NCBI GenBank assembly: GCA_006937955.1
Contig: SSNP01000380.1
Location: 20,521-84,520 of the forward strand
Direction: 5' to 3'
Origin: Pachypanchax playfairii
Lineage: Eukaryota > Chordata > Actinopteri > Cyprinodontiformes > Aplocheilidae
Length of the DNA: 64,000 bases
In this document: piece by piece, positions 39,115 to 51,786 of the stretch
Numbering within the stretch: position 1 is the stretch's first letter
Layout of the letters: each line of letters opens with the position of its first letter
Position numbers and translations under genes: made by a program
Notes under the pieces: model-generated
Database searches by the model: none
Seen by the model: only the letters and a program-made list of their open reading frames with translations
Told to the model about the DNA's origin: nothing

Positions 39115-40397
39115 AACATATATATGTAGGGAGAGGGGGATTCACATGGAGACCATACAAACCAGCGCCACGCTTCAAATTGAGGTCAGCAGTCAGCTGT
39201 TTCAGACGTAACACCCGGAGGAATTTTACTCATGTGCGCAGCATGAAAAAACATCTGCAGCAGCAGTGTGTCACTTACTGTACAATAACACAAAGACACC
39301 TCACCGCTAACTCTCTCCATGGGCGCTAATGTCTCTGTAAGCCTATTAACATTATTGTGTTTCTACTTCCTGCCTTTTGTTGCTGTGCTGACTGTCGAGG
39401 AAGTTGAAGATGGGAAAAGTCACACACCAGGAAAAGGGACCAGACTCAGTCGGGTTAATCCCAGCAGATGTTGGTGTTGCCTCTCTCTGATGAAGCTGCC
39501 CGTCATCTTCCTCATGTACACGTTCATTTTTATGACTCAAATCGAGGCTATTATTTGAAAACTCATGGTGGATGAACAAGAAAAGGAATGTTGTGTGTTA
39601 TGAGTCAGTGGGTATTATCCCAGAATCTTTTTTGTTAAACTGTGTTCTCACGGCTCACCTGAAGTTGACCTCACTAATGTAGAACTCAGTCACTGCCAGT
39701 TTTCTGCCTACTTCACAGTCACGTATCCAGCCTCTCGTTACTGTTCGGTGTCTTTTTATTCATTTTATCTTTGTGATGTATCATAGATCAGCAAGATGAA
39801 TTGATAAAATCTTGTTTTAATCTCAGAATTATCTTGAGAATCACTAATAATCCAGCTATAGTGAAGAAAAATATATTTTAAATAGAAATATTAGTGGATT
39901 GTGCTTCTTGCTGACTCTTTGCTCCTGTGTTTCACTGCATGAGCTATTCATTTACTGTTATATTATTTGCTAACTATATCACCATCATCATCATCATCAT
40001 GTAAAACGTCCTTGTTCCTCTTGTATCACCTGGCCTGACTCAGGTGACTCAGAGGTACAGTAAGGGGTCAGCAGTATGATCTCCACCATGATTGTATAAC
40101 AACGTACAGTGAAACAGTTTTCTTAAAGAAGCAGATGTTTATTTGTTGCGTCCATCCCAGCAGCTCGTCGTTCAGGTTTGTTATTTAACATCAGAATTAT
40201 TCCTGCAGCAGCAAACAGGTTTAACATACAGCGTGTTATTAATAGCAACACAAAGCTAAACGCTGTAATGAGATGCAGCATTAGCTTCCTGATGCTAACA
40301 GGTGCTATCGCCACATCCACACACAGTTCAACACAGAATAAACTCACAGTAAAGTTCTGTTAACAGTCTGTTCTCTGAACTGAGCTACAATAACACT

Positions 40398-40440
40398 TAG
40401 TTTCCCTTTGGGGATTAATGAAGTACTTTGATTTGATTTG
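40398..40440 (+). repeat. LINE 3'-tail relic
   Basis: The stretch reading TTTCCCTTTGGGGATTAATG, followed by AAGTACTTTGATTTG, resembles the 3' end of fish CR1/L2-type LINEs. The reverse complement of the LINE tail at 51787-51840 shares the same TTTCCC..GGGAT.AAT.AAGTA layout. No reverse transcriptase sequence is visible upstream, so at most it is a severely 5'-truncated copy. Confidence 0.45.
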
Positions 40441-43400
40441 GAAAGATGTTTTTAGAACTGATAAATTGGTTTAAATTTGAAACATGTAAATCTGATTTTA
40501 CAGACAACTTATTCAATTATCTGGTAGTTTTTCCTGTTCTTTGAATTTGAATCAAAGCAGTTAATTATATGAAAACATCTGGTCATTTTTCACTTGTTTG
40601 TTTCTGATGTAGCTCATAAGATGCTTTAAATATCCACAAAAAGACACAATGTTGTTTGTACTAACTTTTGAAAAACACAGGTAAACACAGCACAGTTTTC
40701 AGATCAAGTGATCAAACTGCCAGTATTTCTACCTGAAGGACAGATGTAACGCGCTGGGAGGAGCTGGCATGTTGCTGTTAGCCACCATCCCACCTTTGAC
40801 CTTGTTCACAGGCACTGGCACGCTTCCACTACCTCAGGCTTATTAATGGCTTTTCTGCATGTCCGGCAATACCTGTGCTGTCAGCAACAGAGGACAGAGA
40901 GGGGAAGATTATAAAGGAGTAGGTGTGCAACCATTTGTTTATTTAAGCTTAAATTCCTGGTGTGAGCGTAGCTCACCTTGTGCCTTTGCACCACCGCGCA
41001 CACCAACATTGTCTATAGAGAATACACGATAGGAAGCACTTCCCACCTGTCCCGGGCCGCGGCCATGTCGAGCGTATTAGTATTCGTGGGCAGGAGTGGC
41101 TGGTGATCTCTCAGGGAAGTGACAGTCAGAATGGGCTGTCTGGAACACTCTGTCATTCAGCACCAGTCAGCCTGTCCAATTGATCCAGCCCAGCTGTCAA
41201 AGCCAATGAGAGACGCCAGACTAAGGAGCAGCAGGGATGGTTTGTGCTGCCATATGTTATGTGTGATGGATAATTCAAGAATGGTGTTTGTGTTATAGGT
41301 TACCTGGAAGGACCCGTTGCTATTTGCTGAGAAGATCTTGAACAGTAAAGTTAAAATAAGAACTTATTCATATATTTTTTGAGCGTTGCAGGTTTGGTTT
41401 TTTTCCTCCAGTGATTTTGGGCCAAGATCGGAAATACTCCAGTATTGTAATGACTTGACTGCTGTTTGTGCATTTTAGGACCAGTAGCTTGTGGATAAGA
41501 TGGCACCACACAAAAGTTAAGAGTTTAACAATAATTCAAGTCTGATTGTGGAAGATACATCATTTGTTTGGTTGAGAAAGGTGCAGCCGGAGTCGGTTGC
41601 AGTGGAAGAAACGAGAACTTTCTGCTGCATTTCTACCTGAAGAGGTTAGGGGAAGGATGAAGGCAGAGCGCTGTCATCAGTTATTTTCAGTTCTCAGGTG
41701 GGGTTTTAGTTAACGGTGTGATATGAATTTGCCAAGCGGCTTCATTTACCAGTCAGGGGTTATTGATGATGCCTCCCTTTCATTCAGTATTCTTTACACC
41801 TGTATAGAGAGAGTGCTCTGTCAACACTGTTTGGACAGCCTGCTAGTTGGCTCACTGCAGTTCAGTATAGGCTGTTTTCCAACAGCTATTGTCTGATGAT
41901 GTATGTGCTGCTGTTTGGGCTCGGGCCACCTTTCACACTGTGCTTTATTCAGTCTTATGATGTGCTGTGTGAACTTCGCCAGGTATTCACTGTGGACGAC
42001 TGATGCTACAATGGCTCTGTCAAAAAAGAACGTGCTCTGGGAACCACTCTGGGTCTTCGGTGTGGATTGTAATAGACGTCCATCTGTGAAAGAAACATAT
42101 TCAAAACATTTTGTCGACAGCTTTTAAATCTCTACTTTGTTTTCTCTCTGCTGATGTGACTGATGGGATGTGACTCATGTTCCAGTGGATGGTTTGAAGG
42201 CTTTTATTTACTTTCATGCGTCACATTTAAAGGCCATTAATCAATGTATTACTTTACCAATAGTAATATATAACCATATCATAAATCAAAGACTGGAATT
42301 CATTTCATTGCAGTTGAAATTATAAAAAACATGACACTGATAACCTTCCTTTAAAGCAAAGTTATTGTATTTTTATTTTTCTTAAGTTATATTTGTTTTA
42401 GGTTCCAGACTAACAGACTTTCTCATGAAACAATTTTCAAAGCAGTCCTTCTGTGTCTAATTACACAATACTGTCACAAGTTTAGTGAGGTGAAATGATA
42501 TGTGGTAGTCACATGAATCATCATGTATTACAGGAACGTAACAACTGTTTTTAATACCTTTTTTATTTATTTTTTTGCTGATTTCCCAAATCGTAGCAGC
42601 ATTTCCTTCTTACTGAGAATTTTCCGCGATTAAGCCACATTTTAATAGCACATGAAGGTTGTTGAGGGTTTAAATTATCAGTCTGGATCTGTTACTAAAC
42701 TGGGAATTGATGAATACTTTAAGAGGCATATTTGTTTTTTAAGTTAGCACTATCACTTGAATTTATCTAACTTTAATACAAGACAACGTTTTTGATTTGT
42801 CTTGTTCCTTTAAAGTGAGAAACTTTTCTGTTCGCCTGACTTCACTAGTCTCAGTCCGTTTGACTGCATGACCTTCATGCTGCTTCTCATTGGGCATTTG
42901 TCCCATGTGATGCAGCCAAACTCCCAATTGCTTTTTGCTCTATAGTTCACAGCTTGAGCTGGGTGAAAACTTTGCTCTGAGAAACTCAGATTAATCTCGA
43001 CATCTACATAACAGCATAGAAAAATCAGCAGACCAGCTGTTGCTACATGTATGTGTTGTGCTGTAAAGTGTCGGGCTTTATTGAACTGAGTTGAAGTTTG
43101 ATTCACATCATTTCCCAGAGTAAATAATTTCACAAGCTAAAGGATTTTTAGTCAGTCAAATCCTCTGCATTGCCTCCCCGCGTGTTTAGCCTCTTGGCTC
43201 TCTTGGTTTTCACTGAGCGGAGGAAGTCATCAGACAAGATGCTAAACCTATCACTATCTGATAGTAGGGACACTGACCTTCTCCTTCCTCATATCTGATG
43301 TTGGTTTTTATCTGCCAGACAAATGTCAGAAATACCATTCCCCAAGCCCAATCACTCTGGCACCACTGCCGACGTTTACCCTCTCCGCCTTCTCTCCCAA

Positions 43401-46400
43401 CTGGATTGTGAACAGCAGAGCTCCAAGCGAGACATCCGCAATACCACAGCTGTCAGTCAAACCGTAGTATAGAGGAGAACCCACACAGTTTGACTGAATC
43501 CTAAGGGTGCAGGACGGGGAAGTGGCTGGATCTTAGGACAAAAATTTCATTAAGATTTCATAAAACTGCAGGAGCTACTTTGAGTTTTACTGCTGTTGAA
43601 AAGATTTGATCATATCTAAAGGGAACCAGCTTTTATGGAAGAGTTAATATATGTATTAATTTATATTGAACACACATATTAAAAGTGATGTCCAGTGTTT
43701 GGTGCTAAATTCTAGAATTTTTTCCAATTAGTTGGAGCATTTTTTGTTCATGTCCTCTGCCTGGTTATATCCAGACAACAACCTACACTGTGACACTTAT
43801 TTGACATTTTATTTCTCCCATACAGGCTTGTGTATAAGAGCCCAGATCAGCTGGTATGAGATAGTTAGCTTGTATTTGATATGCATGGCAGTTTTGCTGC
43901 TCACTCATTACACCCAGAGGGCCTGGGGACCAATGAATGAGGTCATGACGGAGCTGGAACAAAATACAATAGAGACAAATTGTTTATGCTTGTTATGAAA
44001 TCAGGTTGCAAGCATAAAGATGAGTTGGGAGTGTCAAGGAATGGAAAATGAGCTCCCTGAAGGAATCGAATATGAAATGAGTGAGTAATGCATTTGCACA
44101 CAAGAAGTACTTTTGTCAGTTTGAGTTGTACAACTTAAAAGAAGGCCTGGAGGAATTGTCAGATGTGTTTGGGTCTCTGGTGAAAGTGGGTTTTTGGAAC
44201 GAGATTTGTTTTCAGTTTTTTAACCAAATAAATTCTAGGTTAACTGAGAGGACACAGTGGAACTTAGACCAGAATTCTGTGTGAGTAGTTTCTTGTCTAG
44301 CATCAGTTTTTCAGAAAGAAATGTGTGTAGTTAATATCTGTTGAGATTTTATGCTAAATCTATTTAAATATTGTTTAGAATATTTAAAAAATTCAAATAT
44401 TTAAAGAACTCATGACACTTTCTTACCTGTATTTAACATTTAATTTTAGAGTTATTGTTATTTTTTATGACCAAATTAGAATCATTTCGAGACAACCTTT
44501 TTGTTTTTGGTGGATCTCAGTGTTTGTCAGTGAAAGTTAAAATCCGACCTACAGTGATGATATAAAAACCTGCAACAAAAGAATGTCGAGACTCAAGAAT
44601 CAAAATGTGTGTTAATGGACTTGATGCTCCTTCAAAAACTCTGGACCTCGATCCAGTAACTACAGAACTAATAATGAGATCAATGTTAATCCATTTGTTA
44701 ACCATGTTTTCATGGTTAATGAATCTGATAATGTTGATGGAACAAAAGTGAGACTCTCATTTTGGGTGTAAATCACAATATGATGGAACTGAGGTTCTTG
44801 GTGGAGGTCTGTGATCTACGAGGGATTTTCTAGTTTATAATGTTGCTTTCAAGCATTAGACAAACATGTTTTGTCCTTGAGTCCAAATGAGCGATGTGTC
44901 ACCTCAGTTGTGTTTTTGGTGTCTAATGGATGTTCACAAGTGAAATGAAAACATTTTAGAAGCTTGGATACAAAAGGCTGAGCTCTTTAACAATTCCTTC
45001 ACCTCAATTTTCACATCGTACAGCTGCTTTTGTTTATTAGTTGATCTTAATTTATAGAAAATTCTGACATTAAAATAAAAATGGCCTATTTCTGTGTATA
45101 ACTACTATTTCATGCTGCAGTACTGAAGATCAACAAAGAATAAATATTCCACAGTGCAGAAATACTGTTTGTCTTTTCACATTTGTATGTACGGAAGCAA
45201 ATAGGAAGACAGATGCAGAACCCTGTCTTTACTGCAAGACAACTATCCACAGAGGACAGTGTCCTCCCCTGTGGAGTTGTCCTACGTGAGAGTGAGGGCA
45301 AAGAGAAGGTAGAACTTTAAGCAGCGACATGGAGTGAGAGGAGACAAATGGTTTGTAACTGGGGACGAAGTCACTTTTTCCAGCATGGCAGACAAGTGCT
45401 ACACTTTTCGACAGGGGCTAAGTAGGAACAAGTTAGCCCACAGTCGGATTTGGGGAGCCGGGGTGCTTAATCATCCTGGGCTTGGTGTTAAAGCTGACAG
45501 GTGAGTTATGAGCTGGCTCCACAGGTAGGAGCCCCAGTCTTCCCACTGCACGCTGTGACCTTCGCTCCAGCCATAAATAACGCAGGGACCATAAAATACT
45601 GATTTAGGATAACTGGACTAGCTCTGTCTGGGTAATCCTGGCTTTATGTTAGGAATGCTGGTGTGAGACCTCGAGCACTTAAAACATCTTGACTGTGTAC
45701 CATAGTAGATGTGTATACGGAAAAACATGCTAATTTAGTGTCATAGATGAATATAATAAATATATTTATTCCTTGTTATTAAAAATCACTTTTCTAAACA
45801 CTCAACACTGAATAATTTGAATAGTCTGAACCGATGTCACTTTTATTCTGTCATGTTTACAGTCTGCACAGGAATCATTCAGCCTTGTTCTGCACTCCAC
45901 ATTCTGCTGTTTGCTCAATTGATTAATAGGTTAGTTTCATTTCAAACAACAGTAACAGTCAACCTTACCTCAGAAATAGTTTAATTCTGACTGTTGATGA
46001 ACAAAGTGTTCCATGCAGGACTGAAACTGCAGTAGATTACTGCACCAATCCAATCCAGTTCTTCTTTACATTGTTAAATACATTGAAAAGACTGTTCAGG
46101 AAGTGCTACAGTTAGCTGCTGCTACTTGAAAATAACTATACAATTCTATATAGATTATAATGTAATGTGAAATATACAGTGGTGTTGAGGTTTATGAAAA
46201 GATTTCACTAAAAATCACAGGTTACGTAAGATCATAAAGTTGTTGTGTGTCCCAAAGAACATGTCCTAAAATAACCTTTAGCCCTGTTTCTCCAGGAACA
46301 TTATTATTATTACTTGAAATTCAGCTGTAATAATTAATCAGCAATTATTTCATCATCCAGTTTCTATTAGGTAGGAGTTAGTTTAAATAAGAGATTCATT

Positions 46401-49400
46401 AAGTTAGTTCATTAATTTCCCCCCAGGTGCCCTGGATCCTCCTGAGACTTTCAAATCAATTCTGAAAGCTGTTATTTAATATCAAATGAAGGAGCTGCTG
46501 AATAAAAGCCAGGTTCCCTTTAGTTTCACTTTCTGGTGAACTATGTTTAGTGTCATGATGTATGAATGTGTGTCTGTAAGTTTATTATGAGCAGAATTCC
46601 ACATGTAGTGGAGAAACGGTGGTGTTTTTTACTGTTTTCCAAGAAACGTGGGTTTATAGGGTTCAGTGACAAAAACTCTCAACGTTTGTGCTAAAAAGAG
46701 GTTCAATTGTTTTCAGAAAGACGAGAAGACAAACTTAATTGTGATATTCGATGTGTCACTGTACCACAAAGCATTTACAAGGTGCTGCTGTCTGAACACA
46801 GACAGAAAAATCAGCACATTACTGTAACTCCTCAAACATCTGGTACGAACATTCACAGAACTTTATTTACATCATACAAGTCGTAGGACTTGAGGTGCAA
46901 CTATGGCTCAATCACAGGTCAGAGCAGATGCACACGAGGGAGAGAGGGTGTGTGGTAGTTTTCCAGTCTGACAAATAGTAGAAAAATCTGTATTTTGATC
47001 CTTTTTTTACTCTAAATTGAGAAGAAACGTTACATGAAATTGGCTTGTATGATATTTGGATGTTAACTGACTATTGCACCTAATTTCACTGAATTTGCTG
47101 CATATTGCATCTGAATCCTGCTGCTTTGCCTCCAGCTGTATCCCTTAGCTGTCAGCCTGACACCTCTCTGGGATGATGTATGCAGGATGCCATCTATCAT
47201 TACCACAACGTTGCATGTCTGCCTTCCTTTGACACATCGGACTGACACGCTCACCTATTAATGCCATGGTGTCATCCAGCTTGTTATCACTGTAACTTCA
47301 CCGAGTTTCACAAATGCTCAGTGTGCGGTTTACAATTAAGTCTCTGGAGTGTGATGCTGTTGGATGATTTTCTGCTTATTCTTTTAAATAGGCTTCTTGA
47401 TTGTTACTGTATTCCTGCTGAGCACATAGGCATGACTCCTCAGCCAGAAAAGGCGTTATGATGGATGGGAAATGTAGGAAAGACACCGTAGGACAAAATG
47501 TTGGCTCATACCATCAATCACTCATGCGGAGCAGATGACACCATTTTTTTTCTCCCCATCTCCCTCACTCCTCCAGCCGGCAAGTTTATCAGCACAGCCC
47601 AGAATATTTAACAGAAACCAGAGCGCACCCGTGGGATCTCATTTGCACAGGTGTCCATCTGGTAGAAGTTGTCTGGGATAATCTCTACATCATGTCGCAT
47701 TTACATCCGGGCTTCCTGAAAGCAGCGCGCTCATTGTAAGAGAAGCTGGCCAGTTCGAAGGGCGAGGGATTGGGAGGCTGATACTGTAGCGAAGACCAGC
47801 GTGTGTTGCACTAATCCACAAGGCAGTTAATACAGCACAATTATGTTCGGATTTAACATGTTTGTATTTGTCTGTTGATTCAGCTCAATTTGTGTGACCA
47901 GCTTTAGTCGGGAAATTAGCGGTGAGATTTTGCTAAATGCTGCCAGTTTGTTTGGTCTTTAAACCGGGAGGGATTTGCTGCAGTTTGGCTGGAGTACTTG
48001 TCAACTGTGACAGTCTTATTAGGCAGTTTGGGCAAAGAAAAGGTGCTTCTATTGAATTCATTGATCATCCAGAACTGTTGCTTCTTATCTTCTCCTTGAA
48101 ATGGCACAACTTTCACAGCGGATCAATATGGAAATGGATTTTTATGTTCTGTTAAGAATTACTCAGGCAGCTGGTCCAATCTTAAACTTTATGCAGGGCA
48201 GCAATGTGATCGGGATCGTTACAAGCTTCTGCATAAACACATGAAAATGTTCAGCCTGGGTTGGTTCAGTATTTACCTACACGCATTCACCAGTAAAAGA
48301 CCAATACAGATAATAGATTGGTAGAACAGTAGACTATAGAGATGAGTCCAACTCAGTTCAGGGTCCTTATGGCTCATGTCAGACTCTCATCATGACTTGA
48401 CATATCAAAAAGAAGGAAACCATGACTCTGAGACTTTTAGTCCAATCAAAATCCAATAGCAGTGGGAATCAGAAGGTATAATCACTCAGAATGAGCCACA
48501 ACGCCAAGAGAAGATGTGCACAGGAGTTTCTGTGACAGCTCAAAACATGTGAAGAATACAGTTTAACTGAATCCAGTCCAACCTAAAGCCTCATTTGATG
48601 AAGTCTTAAAAAGCCTAAGGCAAATGCTGTTCAGGTTCCTGAAGGAATCATCTGACGTTACTGCAACTCTACGTTCACTGCAAAAATCTGTCACATAGAA
48701 AAGTATTTTACCTGACCTGAATTCAGTTGGATGCATTTTAATAAGAAAAGGTAACGATTTCTCCAAAAGCTGAAATTATCGACTCCAAAAACCTGTCTGC
48801 ATAAATCTGTGCCACACTAGCATGTACATGACAAAGGAATCAATGCTGTCATCCATAATGTCTGTGTTAAATGGGTAGAATTTTTCAAATATCATATGAA
48901 AAAGCCCTCGCAGGTTTGCTTTTACTTTGCGTGCCACTCTACAGAGAAGGAATATTAAATGTTTATTCCTTTGAGGATGAATCCTCACTATTATCTTTGG
49001 AAACAGGCGAGCATGAACTCTCCAGATGTTACAAGTAATCTTGCGTTTTACACCCTCGGTTCCTTGCATTATAAATTCTCGTCTTTATGTATATGACCTG
49101 AGCTGTTGCAGAACATCAGTTGTAGCAAAGTAATTTTCTGCTACTGTAGTCAACACTATATCTGCTTAATGCATAAAAACAAAAGGCTCCATCAATCTTC
49201 AGGAGATGGTTGACTTTCAGAGCTGTTGCTTCATATCGTTCAACCATGTCCCGGCCTTTCAAACACGCACATTTACTAAGAATTTATATATAAACTAAAA
49301 TGACTAAACAAATTACTGCTAGTTCAATTAGGAGTTGGTCCAACATTAGCAGTAGAAAAGGTTACAACAATGATTAGTTACCTGATTTATTCACTATTCA

Positions 49401-49508
49401 GTGTTCAGCTGTAAATCTGGATTTTCCTTTATGGAAAATATGATTTGAATGAATTTGTTTTCTTTTCTTTTATGTCTCTAATACGTTTTTAATAATTTGT
49501 CATTGCAG

Positions 49509-49695
49509 AAACTCCACCTACTGCATGAAGGTGTCCATGTCTCTCACTGTGGCCGAGAACGACACAGACCTCTGCTACAACTCTAAAATGAGGTTCTTCG
49601 AGAAGGCAGAACTAAGCAAAAGCAAAGACATCACCTGCCCAAATATTGAGGATTATATACAGCCAGGGGTGGAACCTGAAATAGTTTGGTACAAG
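49509..49695 (+). CDS. il1rapl1: Coding exon, IL1RAPL-type receptor, end of Ig1 and start of Ig2
   Basis: Second recognised coding exon of the same receptor. Its acceptor is TCATTGCAG and its donor AAG|GTAAGA. The first base completes an arginine codon with the last two bases of the previous exon, and 62 complete codons follow to a phase-0 end. It begins NSTYCMKVS, the conserved strand that closes Ig1 and carries a glycosylation sequon (N1) and a cysteine (C5). The second sequon is NDT at N17. C22 and C43 open Ig2, and W60 in the string EPEIVWYK is the core Ig2 tryptophan. CMKVSMSLTVAEN is closer to what I recall of IL1RAPL2, while AELSKSK and EPEI-WYK are closer to IL1RAPL1, so the exon has mixed paralogue signals. 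It lies 14 kb downstream of the Ig1 exon and 4.3 kb upstream of the next exon. Confidence 0.93.
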
Positions 49696-50527
49696 GTAAG
49701 ACACTTGTTTCTCATAAAATTACAATTTAGTTAAATATTTTGGTCACAATCAGGTTTAACTGGGTTTCAAATAAGTATCAAGAGCGATGAGACGCCATCT
49801 GATTGGCCAAATATTGATTAGTAGATCATCATGATAACAATAACTTTGCTTTGATGATGCAATGAGGTTTAATTATACAAACTGATATTACACAGATCAG
49901 AAATTGCTCCTGCAGCAATAAAAAGTTGTGCACATCGATCAATCTTTAACATATTGTGCAGCTTATATTCCCTTTCACAATAAAAGTTTGAACATTAACA
50001 CTATAAATGTTAAAGTGTTTTATCTACACATTCAAGTCTCCTCTTTATTTGAACCTAACCTTCCTAATGGAGTGCTGCAAGTCCCAGAATGTAACTGACC
50101 CAATCACAACCTCCGTGTCTGACCGGCCACTTTTCAGGCTTTTTCATCAAATGTTAGTCTGCTGCATTAAATGGCCAAATCACTTCACTCTCCCAAAGAA
50201 ATCAAATTTAAATAACGACTGATTGTGGGTGTCTCAAACTCTGTATATCAGGTCTCATGTTGCAGGTGGCTGATTAAATTCTGGGAACCCACAGTGTCCC
50301 AGTTTCCTTTACCTCCGGTGGCCTAAAAATCTGAAAGGTCTAAGCTGTTCCTGAAAATTCCTACTTACTTTACCCTCGCTGTGTTTTAAGCTCTGAGCAG
50401 AACTCAGTTCATTTTAACAGATTCTAGAAGTTCCATTTATCAACCTGAACTGCATCAGACATGAACACGTAGGACCAAATCTAAAGATGATCTGCTCTCC
50501 AAGTTATAGAGAGAAAGTTAGAAGGTA

Positions 50528-51257
50528 CAGTGGGGCAAAAAAGTATTTAGTCAGCCACCAATTGTGTAAGTTCTCCCACTTAAAAAGATCAGAGAGGCCT
50601 GTAATTTTCATCATAGGTATACCTCAACTATGAGAGACAAAATGAGGAAAAAAAATCCAGAAAATCACATTGTCTGATTTTTAAAGAATTTATTTGCAAA
50701 TTATGGTGGAAAATAAGTATTTGGTCAATAACAAAAGTTAATCTCAATACTTTGTTATATAGCCTTTGTTGGCAATGACAGAGGTCAAACGTTTTCTGTA
50801 AGTCTTCAAGGTCCTGGAGTGGCCTAGCCAGTCTCCAGATCTCAACCCCATAGAAAATCTCTGGAGGGAGTTGAAAGTCCGTGTTGCCCAGCGTCAGCCC
50901 CAAAACATCACTGCTCTAGAGGAGATCTGCATGGAGGAATGGGCCAAAATACCAGCAACAGTGTGTGAAAACCTTGTGAAGACTTACAGAAAACGTTTGA
51001 CCTCTGTCATTGCCAACAAAGGCTATATAACAAAGTATTGAGATTAACTTTTGTTATTGACCAAATACTTATTTTCCACCATAATTTGCAAATAAATTCT
51101 TTAAAAATCAGACAATGTGATTTTCTGGATTTTTTTTCCTCATTTTGTCTCTCATAGTTGAGGTATACCTATGATGAAAATTACAGGCCTCTTTGATCTT
51201 TTTAAGTGGGAGAACTTACACAATTGGTGGCTGACTAAATACTTTTTTGCCCCACTG
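50528..51257 (+). mobile_element. Tc1/mariner fold-back derivative, 730 bp
   Basis: Ends in CAGTGGGGCAAAAAAG and its complement, flanked by TA on both sides, as in Tc1 transposition. Terminal inverted repeats of 280 bp (50528-50807 and 50978-51257) align without an indel, since paired positions sum to 101785. They leave about 170 bp between them. The TIRs are longer than the roughly 200-230 bp I recall for this fish family because the left one contains an inverted copy of the 3' end of the transposase gene. Most of the gene is missing, so the element is non-autonomous. The same family recurs at 53280-53773. Confidence 0.9.
50805..51041 (+). pseudogene. Tc1-like transposase C-terminal fragment (copy 1)
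   Basis: Open frame of 78 codons ending in TGA. It reads FKVLEWPSQSPDLNPIENLW near its start, which is the conserved block holding the last catalytic acidic residue (E of NPIE) of the Tc1 DDE transposase. It continues through ITALEEICMEEWAKIP and RKRLTSVIANKGY to the normal C-terminus. The N-terminal DNA-binding domains and the first two catalytic aspartates are missing, so no activity is expected. It is immediately preceded by the left TIR, showing an internal deletion or rearrangement upstream. Confidence 0.9.
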
Positions 51258-51259
51258 TA

Positions 51260-51786
51260 TAGACCTATCCTTCATGAATCTTGATTGAGTTTCACTCACA
51301 ACCTGTCCCAAGTCAGTTTTCAATCGATTGGAGAAGATGCGTAAATAGCTTGTAATCTACATTCAATAAAGTTATCGGCCTCCGATTATCAATATATCTT
51401 TTGTCTTTACCGGGTTTGGGCAATAATGTAATGATTCCTTGTTTCATTGTTGACATTAAATGATCATTTTCAATACATTCTTTTAAGGCTTTAAATAATT
51501 TTTTTAAATCATCCCAGAAATATTTATAAAAATTTGCAGTCAACCCATCTTGGACGGGCGATTTGTCCGCTGACATTTGTTTGACAGCAGCATCTAGTTC
51601 ATCTATTTGTATTTCAGAATCACATAATGTTTTGAATGCTAAGTTAATTTTTGGAGTTTTCTGTTGAATACTTTCCAAAAAGAATACTGCATCATCTACT
51701 TCTGTTTGCGCAGAGGAGTATAGGTGAGAGTAAAAATTGTGGATTTCTTCAGATATTAACTTTTTGTTTGAGCATTCCGTATCATT
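51260..51786 (-). pseudogene. L1-type LINE ORF2 fragment (reverse transcriptase start)
   Basis: Reading on the minus strand from 51786, the frame encodes the region leading into an L1 reverse transcriptase: a linker (NDTECSNKK...), then MSADKSPVQDGLTANFYK, TMKQGIITLLPKPGKDKR and DNRRPITLLN, which are typical of the first RT motifs in L1/Tx1-group elements. A stop follows at about 51313. The coding sense then resumes in another frame (KTDLGQVVSETQS, FMKD) up to the Tc1 boundary, so at least one frameshift is present. The endonuclease and the catalytic core of the RT are absent. The fragment stops exactly where the Tc1 element ends and does not continue on its far side. Confidence 0.85.

Larger units (their letters stand above)
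35537..49508 (+). other. Intron between Ig1 exon and next exon (13,972 bp)
   Basis: Bounded by GT at 35537 and AG at 49507-49508. Phase 2 at its 5' end matches the one-base start of the next exon. Within it I see hairpin-forming inverted repeats near 36562-36660, a (CA)n tract at 39070, a LINE-tail-like relic near 40398 and an ATC run near 39981. The remaining stretches show no gene, RNA gene or element I recognise. The open frames present are short and lack recognisable family signatures or codon periodicity. Confidence 0.85.

Noticed and set aside
43732..43998. 88-residue frame with hydrophobic segment
   Set aside because: Hydrophobic stretches arise readily from T-rich DNA; no start context, splice sites or family match.
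46180..46200. CAGTGGTGTTGA string resembling a Tc1-like transposon end
   Set aside because: No matching inverted end, TA-flanked partner or further family sequence found nearby.
50628..50903. 91-residue minus-strand frame
   Set aside because: It is the antisense of the Tc1 inverted repeat and transposase fragment; no independent gene.
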